Shown: positions 9,901 through 17,000 of the stretch, piece by piece | Position numbering within the stretch: the first letter of the stretch is position 1 | Layout: the number at the start of each line of letters is the position of its first letter | Assembly: GCF_000317435.1 (NCBI RefSeq) | Contig: NC_019751.1 | Span: 3,224,001 to 3,288,000, forward strand | DNA from: Calothrix sp. PCC 6303 | GTDB taxonomy: Bacteria; Cyanobacteriota; Cyanobacteriia; Cyanobacteriales; Nostocaceae | Direction: 5' to 3' | DNA length: 64,000 nucleotides | Made by a program: the position numbers and the translations under genes | The notes under the pieces: generated by a model | What the model was told of the DNA's origin: nothing | The model's database searches: none | The model's input: the letters and a program-made list of their open reading frames with translations, nothing else

Positions 9901-11209
9901 TTTTGATAAATCAGTGATAATTAAACTTTGGAGTATAGATGGTAAGGAAATTGAAAGTTTTGGTGAACTTGGTGGGCATAAATATAATTACAATACTTTT
10001 GATGGTTGGAGAACGTGGGAGGAATTTCCCGTAATTACAGATGTGAATTTTAGCCCTGACAGCAAAATGATAGTGTCCAGTGGACGAGATGGAAAAATTT
10101 TAATTTGGAATAAAGAGACATCAGAGCCACAAATAATAAAAAATCACCTTCCTGCTGTGCAAAGTGTTGAATTTAGTGCTGATGGCAAAACTGTAATATC
10201 TATTGATGATGATGGACTAACACAGTTTTGGAGTATAGAGCCTAGAAAGCAAAAAAATCTAGAATTTGGAAATGATTTATTTGATTTTGAAAGTATAGAT
10301 TTTAGTCATGATGGTAATAAATTTATTACTGGTGCTTCTTTATATCCATTAAGGTTATGGGACAAAAATGGCAAATTACTACGAGAGTTTGGCACAGATA
10401 ACACACGCACGGGTAAAGTCAGGTTTATTTCAAATGACAATAATATTATTTCTGGAGATTTATATGGAATCCATATTTGGGACAAAGAAGGTAAACTTGT
10501 AAGAAATTTTAAAGCTTTTGAATTTCCAACAACTAGCCGCCAGATTGCACCTACAATGGATTTTAACAGTGATGCTCAAGTAGCCATTATTAATAATGGA
10601 TCTATTCAAATATGGGATCAATATGGCAAATTACAAAAAACTATAAAACAAGATAAAAAACCTTATGATGTATCTTTTAGTCCTAATGGTAAAATTATTG
10701 CTTCTATTGATGATCAGGGAATAAAACTTTGGAACCAAGATGGTAAACTTTTGCGAAGTATCAAAGATAATATTGATTTTGGTTCTATCAATTTCAGCCC
10801 TAATGGTCAAATCATTACGACCACTGATAGACGAACAATAAAATTTTGGAGCAAAGAAGGGAAACTACTCGGTCAAGGTAATAGTCCAGGTTCAATTCTG
10901 AGCATCTCCTTTAGCCCTAGAAGCAATGTAATTTCATCTGGCGACGATCAAGGAATTATTAAATTTTGGAGCAAAGAAGGAAAAGAACTCCAAACCATTA
11001 GAGATAATACTTATGATTCTAGAATTAACAGTTTAGGCTTTAGTCCTGATGGTAAAAATCTTATATATTCTGGAGAAACAGCAATTATATTAAATCTTGA
11101 CCTTGATGATTTACTTATAAAAGGTTGCGACTGGTTGCATGAATATCTAATAACTAATCCGAATGTTAGCGCGGAAGATAGGCGATTATGTGACGGTATT
11201 AAACCTTAA
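6917..11209 (+). CDS. CHAT protease - STAND ATPase - WD40 protein (paralogue 1)
   Basis: This 1430-residue protein has four parts. (1) Residues 1-360 form a caspase-like CHAT domain; the probable dyad is His223 in FFSGHS and Cys275 in FNSCDG, with PWHLW before them. (2) Residues about 370-800 form an nSTAND-type ATPase with P-loop GASGSGKSS from residue 407, Walker B ending VVDQFEE at Asp499, and a winged-helix region with VEVVHEALIRNW. (3) A membrane helix lies at about 820-842 (IGGLAAGLVLALSLAGFAVW). (4) Residues about 950-1395 contain diverged WD40 blades. The LDLDDLL...GCDWLHEYL ending is also found in the second CHAT protein. CHAT-STAND-WD40 proteins are thought to be ligand-gated proteases. 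Copy 1 of the shared promoter lies upstream. Confidence 0.88.
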   Translation: MKKLVILQFDGDFSTGYKVTLEVGDDGERPDVRKRGELPPALDVVRSFQEWRNIYGSKHGQSRIKVNAVKNFQTVEYKQQCEEYSEKLLSLFHTWLKSESFNSISNYLSDFNTNKEQELRIILSCDRLELRKLPWHLWNLWSGAEVALSAPDAARGVRILRENIRILIILGDSTGINVKADEMLLQKYCRDAEIVTLVEPSRENLNSYLQDEIGWDILFFSGHSQTHNFTDTSEEGAVQGRIFVNKNDSLTMAQLRDSLQTAIQQRLQLAIFNSCDGLGIAAELESLQIPQVIVMREPVPDLVAQEFLKYFLEAFTNGRSLCNSVGYARRQLALLEDDFPCASWLPVIVQNQLEMPPTWQSLGITRSPYRGLMAFREEDADNFFGREAFIEQLVIDVNRKPLVAVIGASGSGKSSVVFAGLIPQLRRDDNRQWRIISFRPGKNPFESLAVALMGSCEIGENRRCQELELEVELKQDISALARMIADISGDGSRVLLVVDQFEEIYTLCSKVEERQIFIDGLLNVCTGELEKQEGKQPFPLTVTVVMTLRADFLGKAMSYQPLGKALQDFPPSLLVPMSRAELERAIIQPAARFSVELEEGLVNKLIDDVGAGEGSLPLQQFALTQLWGKQRPGLLTHQAYTEIGGVTQAVANHAEAVYAGLSEEQQKRAQRVFIQLVQPGEGTEDTRRLATRDEVGDYWDLVTLLANERLLVTNRNQLVEDTVEVVHEALIRNWGRLRGWMDDNREFRVWQERLKVALQQWVDSNKDDGSLLRGATLAVAEYWLQKRGEEVSKPQRWFIEKSVELRERERKQKEKLRRQVIGGLAAGLVLALSLAGFAVWQWQEARIRGMNSSVLSIEALLASKQDLDALIEAVRIGKDLQKNPLGVPEDTKIRTVVTLQKVVYGVRELNRKPPSVESNDATEGKLSELPPLTTIPSKPFDYTAKDGNSEIDIYGFDDGKIQIVKKDGQIVKTINRTSFRIEGIKLSPNGSNFISFDKSVIIKLWSIDGKEIESFGELGGHKYNYNTFDGWRTWEEFPVITDVNFSPDSKMIVSSGRDGKILIWNKETSEPQIIKNHLPAVQSVEFSADGKTVISIDDDGLTQFWSIEPRKQKNLEFGNDLFDFESIDFSHDGNKFITGASLYPLRLWDKNGKLLREFGTDNTRTGKVRFISNDNNIISGDLYGIHIWDKEGKLVRNFKAFEFPTTSRQIAPTMDFNSDAQVAIINNGSIQIWDQYGKLQKTIKQDKKPYDVSFSPNGKIIASIDDQGIKLWNQDGKLLRSIKDNIDFGSINFSPNGQIITTTDRRTIKFWSKEGKLLGQGNSPGSILSISFSPRSNVISSGDDQGIIKFWSKEGKELQTIRDNTYDSRINSLGFSPDGKNLIYSGETAIILNLDLDDLLIKGCDWLHEYLITNPNVSAEDRRLCDGIKP

Positions 11210-11240
11210 GTAATACAGCTATATATGAGCGTAATAAAAA

Positions 11241-11910
11241 AATGTGAGCGCATTATGACGCAGGTTGAATTAAAAGTGCGATCGCTTTGCTGTATGGGTT
11301 GATTTGGAAGTGCGATTGGTATAGCTTTTTGAGGTGCGATCGCTTTACGGTATGAGTTAAATTAAAAGTGCAATTGGTATGTTTTTTTGAGATGCGATCA
11401 CATTATAGTACGGGTTGATTTGGAAGTGCGATCGCTTTACGGTATGGTTTGAGAAGTGCGATTGGTAAAGTTTTTTGAGGTGCGATCGCGTTTACGATAA
11501 TGCTTGAATCAAAACTGCGATTGCTAGAGTTTTTGAGGTGCGATCGCTTTACGATGCGGGTTGAATTAAAAGTGCGAAGCTTGCGCGACGTAAGTCGTTC
11601 GCATTTAGGGTAAGGGTTGGATTAAGAGTGCGAAGCTTGCGCGACGTAAGTCGTTCGCATTTAGGGTAAGGGTTGGATTTAAAGCGCGAAGCTTGCGCGA
11701 CGGAAGTCGTTCGCGTTTACGGTAAAGGTTGGATTTAAAGCGCGAAGCTTGCGCGACGGAAGTCGTTCGCTTTATGGTACGGGTTGATTTGGAAGTGCGA
11801 TCGCATTCACAGCAAGGGTTGGATCAGGAGTGCGATCGCATTCACAATATGGGTTAGATCAGAAGTGCGATCGCATTCAGGGTACAGCTTAGATTAAAAG
11901 TGCGATCGCT
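11241..11910 (+). repeat. HIP1-centred tandem repeat array 1
   Basis: About 19 imperfect units, each with a (G/A)GTGCGATCGCTTT-like core and a linker close to ACGGTATGGGTTGAATTAAA, fill the gap between CHAT gene 1 and the sigma operon. The usual period is about 35-38 bases, longer where a 21-bp insert splits the core. Some cores are decayed (GCGATTGG, GCGATCACA). There are no unique spacers, so this is not a CRISPR array. Confidence 0.85.
11578..11766 (+). repeat. Four copies of a 21-bp element splitting HIP1 cores
   Basis: At 11578-11598, 11634-11654, 11690-11710 and 11746-11766 the same 21-bp sequence, AGCTTGCGCGACG followed by (T/G)AAGTCGT, sits between GCGA and TCGC. Removing it restores GCGATCGC. 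Copies 3 and 4 carry GGAAG in place of GTAAG. The size and behaviour fit the small dispersed repeats described in cyanobacteria. Confidence 0.8.
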
Positions 11911-11966
11911 CCTGCTCCTGTAACCTGATACTACAGAAATTATTTTCAAATATTTTCCTAAAAACT

Positions 11967-11993
11967 GCGTAAAAACTCCCCACCTTATTCGTA
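11967..11993 (+). promoter_or_regulatory. Regulon promoter copy 2, upstream of the sigma operon
   Basis: GCGTAA at 11967-11972 and TTCGTA at 11988-11993 have 15 bases between them, with AAAACT before the first box and GAAGGGTTT directly after the second. The strand matches the sigma gene starting at 12153. This suggests autoregulation of the sigma factor. Confidence 0.7.
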
Positions 11994-12033
11994 GAAGGGT
12001 TTAAAGAGATTGGGGAGGAATTACCATGCATCG

Positions 12034-12156
12034 ATGAAAGTCTATAGATTCCCGGTTAAAGCGCGATACCTGGGATATTTTACCTGTTATGCGATCACTC
12101 AAAATTTCCAAAGCTTAAATAACCATTTACCCCTACAGTATTCTATGTATCTATGA
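12034..12156 (+). CDS. Possible 40-codon leader ORF chained to the sigma gene
   Basis: A strong GGGGAGG (12012-12018) precedes a three-codon ORF, ATG CAT CGA TGA, at 12026-12037. Its stop overlaps the ATG at 12034 of a 40-codon ORF. The TGA of that ORF (12154-12156) overlaps the ATG of the sigma gene at 12153. The two ATGA junctions suggest translational coupling, since the sigma gene has no Shine-Dalgarno of its own. The peptide begins MKVYRFPVKARYLGYF and has no recognised family. Chance overlap is possible. Confidence 0.3.
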   Translation: MKVYRFPVKARYLGYFTCYAITQNFQSLNNHLPLQYSMYL

Positions 12157-12884
12157 TGACAACAAAATACCAAGCATTCGAGGTGCAGCAGGAGATTTCG
12201 ATGGATGATGATTTAGATTTGCATCTGCGTCAGCTAGTCGGCGAAGCACAAGGATATCCCGCAAAAAGTGTAGAACGTCGAAAAGCATTGAATCGATTAA
12301 TTACCAAAATACAGCAGTCCAAGAAATTAAAAAGGTTTACACAGTGGCAAAATTTACGCGATTTTGAAGATATTTATCACGAAGCTGAAGCAAAAACCTA
12401 TCTGGATATTTGCAACAATATTGATAATTATCATCCAGAACACAAGGTGATGGCTTGGGTAAATCAAATATTCAAATGGCGATTTCAAGATATTTTAAGA
12501 ATATACAGAAATCAACCCAGAATATTATCCCTTGATGAGTTAGATAGTTGTAATAGCGACTTAGATAAATCTACCAGTAAAGAGTTATCTAGAGTTGAAA
12601 AGGAACTCAAAGATAAATTAGTTTCTGAAAGTGAGAATGAATTAGAATTATCGGCAACTAGAGTGTTTGTGAAAAATGATCCGAAAGGAATTTTACAAAA
12701 TACTTATATTGGCGAAGATACAAATGCCAATTTACAGAAAATCATATTAATGAGATTAGATAATGATAAATGGGAAGATATATCTCAAAAATTAGGTCAT
12801 CCAATCGCAAGACTTTCAGAACTATATCAACGCAATATTAAGAAGCGTAAAATTATCGATTATTTTCGTAGATATTTACAGTAA
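12153..12884 (+). CDS. ECF-like sigma-70 family factor
   Basis: This 243-residue protein has a sigma region 2 signature (FEDIYHEAEAKTYLDICNNI, then AWVNQIFKWRFQDILRIYRN) at about residues 70-125. A charged linker (about 130-170) follows. A region 4-like helix-turn-helix closes the protein (LQKIILMRLDNDKWEDISQKLG, then ELYQRNIKKRK). It should direct RNA polymerase to a limited promoter set. The first gene of a sigma/DUF1822/CHAT operon, it follows promoter copy 2. The paired GCGTAA and TTCGTA boxes are of ECF type (CGT in the -10 region), so this is the obvious candidate to read all five copies. Start ATG 12153 is inferred from the ATGA overlap; MDDDLDLH further in is an alternative. Confidence 0.75.
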   Translation: MMTTKYQAFEVQQEISMDDDLDLHLRQLVGEAQGYPAKSVERRKALNRLITKIQQSKKLKRFTQWQNLRDFEDIYHEAEAKTYLDICNNIDNYHPEHKVMAWVNQIFKWRFQDILRIYRNQPRILSLDELDSCNSDLDKSTSKELSRVEKELKDKLVSESENELELSATRVFVKNDPKGILQNTYIGEDTNANLQKIILMRLDNDKWEDISQKLGHPIARLSELYQRNIKKRKIIDYFRRYLQ

Positions 12885-12950
12885 ATCCCGCAGTAGATCG
12901 AACATTAATTCTCAATCATTCACTCTTGCACAAACATATTCAGGATAATT

Positions 12951-13889
12951 ATGAACACTAACCGCGAACAAACATCTTTCAGCATTCCTCTCAGTATAGA
13001 AGCCCATGAAAAGGCAAATCAACGCAGACAGGGAATATCAAATAGTGAAAACGCAAAAAAAATATATCTCAATACTTTAGCTGTATATGCAGTCAATTAT
13101 TATCTTGATTGCATGGGTTTTGAAACCTTAGTTTCAAATGCAGATAATAGTAATCCGTGGATGCTAAATTTAATTGATTTGGCTGATTTAGAAGTAATAA
13201 ATATTGGCAAAATCGAATGTCGTCCGGTGTTACCAGATGCGGAATATTTGGAAATTCCCACGGAAGTAAGAGCAGATAGAGTTGCTTATGTTGCTGTGCA
13301 GTTTAATCAATCTTTAAAAGAAGCCACAATTTTAGGGTTTACAACTCAAACACTAGCGAAAGTTCCTTTAAGTCAGTTGCAATCTGTTGATGATTTACTC
13401 GATTATTTAACAGCGAAGGAACAATCTGCAAAAGTCAATATTAGACAATGGTTAGAAGGAGTAATTACAGAAGGTTGGGTCAGTATGGAAGAGATATTTA
13501 ATCCACGAGAACTGGCTCTAAGATGTGCTAGGAATTTTAGTATTACACGGTGTAAAAAAGTTGATATAGGTTTACAGTTTAATGGTGAGTCTGTGATTCT
13601 GATTATCAAGTTAAATTCCAAAAATAAAGACATAATTGATATGAAAAATCAAAATCACGGTGAAATAGATATTATTGTACAAGTTCAACCCGACTTGGAG
13701 AAAAGTCTTTGTTTACCACCTGGATTAAAGTTAGCTGTTATTGATGAAGATGGAAAACAAGTAGATGCTGTTACTTCTCGGCAGAATGATAATTGGGTGG
13801 AGATTGAATTAAGTGCAAAATTAAATGAGGAATTTTGTGTTGAGATAATTTTAGGTGAGTCAAAAGTTACCCAGGAATTTGTTGTATGA
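12951..13889 (+). CDS. DUF1822 family protein
   Basis: This 312-residue soluble protein follows the sigma gene after 66 bases and has a weak CAGGA before its ATG. The N-terminal half contains FSIPLSIEAHEKANQ, the NTLAVYAVNYYLDCMGFET helix and VAVQFNQSLKEATILGF. This is the pattern of DUF1822, a cyanobacterial family that I recall often next to sigma factor and CHAT genes. The C-terminal 100 residues form a beta-rich domain (VDIGLQFNGESVILIIKLN, then IIVQVQPDL). No enzyme motif is seen. Its place between sigma factor and CHAT protease makes it the best candidate for a sigma-binding regulator and possible protease substrate, which is an inference only. Confidence 0.75.
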   Translation: MNTNREQTSFSIPLSIEAHEKANQRRQGISNSENAKKIYLNTLAVYAVNYYLDCMGFETLVSNADNSNPWMLNLIDLADLEVINIGKIECRPVLPDAEYLEIPTEVRADRVAYVAVQFNQSLKEATILGFTTQTLAKVPLSQLQSVDDLLDYLTAKEQSAKVNIRQWLEGVITEGWVSMEEIFNPRELALRCARNFSITRCKKVDIGLQFNGESVILIIKLNSKNKDIIDMKNQNHGEIDIIVQVQPDLEKSLCLPPGLKLAVIDEDGKQVDAVTSRQNDNWVEIELSAKLNEEFCVEIILGESKVTQEFVV

Positions 13890-13913
13890 TAATTAGAAAT
13901 TTATAATCAATTT

Positions 13914-14020
13914 CTGGTTCCTATGCTCTGCATGGGAACATAAGAAAAGAGGTTTTGCCTCCTGAAATATTAAGAGGCATAGCATCTAAAATGTTATTCC
14001 CTGGCAGAGCCAGGGAACGA
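13914..14020. repeat. Pair of palindromic small dispersed repeats
   Basis: An imperfect palindrome, GTTCCTATGC-TCT-GCATGGGAAC, lies at 13917-13939. A perfect 9-bp stem, TTCCCTGGC-AGA-GCCAGGGAA, lies at 13997-14017. Both are common cyanobacterial repeat types. They occupy the gap between DUF1822 and CHAT gene 2 and could be an mRNA processing or stability element inside the operon. Confidence 0.7.
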
Positions 14021-14065
14021 GGAATATCGTCACCCCTTCGGCAAATAAATTAAAGTGCATCACCT

Positions 14066-17000
14066 ATGAAAAAGCTAGTTGTTCTAAAATTTGATGGCAA
14101 TTTTGAATTGGGGTTTCAAGTCAATTTAGAAATCGCAAATGAAGGGCAACGGGCTTATAGAACCACTACAGGCAACTTACCAGAAAATATTAGTATTCCG
14201 CAATTATTAAATAACTGGCACGAGATATATTGCAGTCGATATAGTCAATTTAGGATTAAATCTGGCGGGAGTCGTCGGGTTAATATGGAATCTTTAAATC
14301 AAGAATGTACGAGAGAATCTATAAACTTACTTGCTAGTTTTAATCAATGGTTGAAGGCAGAATCTTTTACCTCTATTGTCAATTCTCTCAAAGAACTAAA
14401 TCCTCAAGATGAAATCAGAGTAATAATTACGACTTCTTGCCATGAATTACGTCAGCTACCTTGGCATCTGTGGCATATTTTAATTAATTTTCCACTGCTA
14501 GAGGTGGCTTTAAGTTCGCCAAATGCTGAAAGAGGGGAAAGAGTATTACGAGACAAGATTAGAATTTTAATTATTCTGGGGGATAGTTCAAATATTGATG
14601 TTGAAGCTGATAAAAAGCTGTTGCATAATTTCTGTGGTGATGATGCGGAAATTGTTTTATTAAATCAACCATCACGGGGGGATTTGAATAATTATTTGCA
14701 AGATGATTTGGGTTGGGATATTTTATTTTTCTCTGGACATTCGCAGACGCAGAACCCCACCACGCCAGTTGCTACAACCGGGGGAACCCCGGCAACGCAC
14801 TGGCTCCCCAACCCGCTCCCCGCTAGCGAGGAGGGGGCTAAGAATCAGATGTACGGCAACCTCTCTAATGGTGAGGAGGGGGTTAAAAATCAGATGCATG
14901 GCAACCTCTCTAATGGTGAGGATGGGGTTAAGAATCAGATGGAGGGGAGAATTTATTTAAATAATCACGATAGTTTGACGATCGCAGAATTGCGGGATGC
15001 TTTACAAGTTGCTATTCAAAAACGTTTGCAAATCGCATTTTTTAATTCTTGCGATGGTTTGGGGATTGCTTATGAGTTGGAACAATTGCATATTCCCCAG
15101 GTAATTGTGATGCGAGAACCTGTACCGGATATAGTTGCACAGGAGTTTTTGAAGTATTTTCTGCAAGAGTTTACTGGTGGAAAGTCGCTGTATATTTCGG
15201 TGAGAAATGCGCGGGTTGAATTACAACAACTAGAGTCAGAATTTCCCTGTGCTAGTTGGCTTCCGGTAATTGTTCAAAATCAAACGGAAATACCACCAAC
15301 TTGGCAAAGTTTGGGGATAATTTCGTTTTGTCCCTATCAAGGTTTGAGTGCGTTTAAGGAAGAAAATGCCGAGTATTTTTTTGGTAGGGATAAAGCAACC
15401 GCGAGTCTAGTTTCTGCTGTGAATAGTAACCCTTTTGTGGCTGTGGTTGGTGCTTCGGGTAGTGGGAAATCTTCGCTGGTGTTTGCTGGGTTAATTCCGC
15501 AATTGCGTCAGGATAATAATTGGTTGATTTTATCGTTTCGTCCCGGTAAAAATCCTTTTGCTGCTTTGGCTGTAGCGTTAGTTTCGGCGTTAAATTTACC
15601 AGACAATGAGCGACGTTTGGCTGAGTTGGAATTGGATGTAAATTTGCAGCGCGATTCGACTACTTTGGAACAGTTTATTACCAACCTCACACACCAATAC
15701 GGAGACAGAGACGCAATATATCGCGTCTCTACATTATCACCACGTATCTTGATAATTATTGACCAATTTGAGGAAATTTATACTCTGTGTACGAATGCGG
15801 AAGAACGCAAAGTTTTCTTGGATGGTTTGCTACAAGCGGTTAATAACGCACCATTCTTTAACTTATTACTCACCTTGCGGGCGGATTTTTTATCTAGGGC
15901 GTTGGATGATTATGAGCCTTTTGGTCGAGCGTTACAACAGTATCAACTAGAACCTGTGGTGCGGATGAATCGGGAGGAATTGGAAACAGCCATTACACTC
16001 CCCGCGAGACAATTGGGTTTTGAGTTTGAGGAGGGTTTGTATAATACCATAATTGATGATATCGAAGATGGGGATGGGCGTTTGCCGTTGTTGGAATTTA
16101 CCCTGACTCAGTTGTGGAAGCAGCAATATGCAGGAAAGTTGACTCATCAAGCATATGACAAAATTGGCGGGGTGGAGCAAGCGCTGGCGAATTATGCAGA
16201 TATGGTTTATGCAGACTTGAGCGCGGAGGAACGGGAAACAGCGCAACGGGTGTTTATTCAGTTGGTGCAACCGGGGGAAGGTACGGAAGATACCCGCAGG
16301 TTGGCGACGAGTGAGGAAGTGGGGGGAGAGAATTGGGATTTGGTGACGCGGTTGGCTGATAAGCGGTTGGTGGTGACGAACCGGGATGAGTTGAGTCATG
16401 AGGAAACGGTGGAAGTCGTCCACGAAGCTTTGATTCGCCATTGGGGACGGTTGCGGGGATGGATGCAGGAGAACCGCAAGTTTCGCATTTGGCAACAGGG
16501 GTTGATGGTTGCGTTGCAGCAATGGGTGGAGAGTGGTAAGGATGAGGGGGCTTTGTTGCGGGGTGTGACTTTGGCTGTTGCGGAGGATTGGTTGAAGCAA
16601 CGGGGTGGGGAGGTGAGTAAACCGCAGCGATGGTTTATTGAGAAGGGTGTGGAGTTGCGGGAGCGGGAGCGGAAGCAGAAGGAGAGGTTACGGAGGAGTG
16701 TGATTGCTGGGTTGGTTTGTGGTTTGGTGGTGATTTCGGGATTTGCGGGGGTGAGTGATTTTAGTCGAACCGATGCTGTTATTGGTAGGTTGAGTAGTAG
16801 TGCAGAAAAATACTTTGAAATTCATGACCAGGAAGCAGCAGTAGCGGAAGCTATTAAAGGTGGAAAAATGCTCAGAGGAAGCATTTGGAAACCTTGGATA
16901 GGTGGGGAAACCCAGATGCAAGCAATATCTACATTGCGTGAGGTGGTAGATGAGTTTCACATTAGAACCCTCAAAGGGCATACAGACAGTGTTAGAAGCG

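Noticed and set aside
15947-16600. A 217-codon minus-strand frame opposite the STAND region of CHAT 2, and a similar one at 8768-9445
   Set aside because: The composition is unnatural (long runs of P, Q, L, H) and it lies fully inside a well-supported coding sequence.
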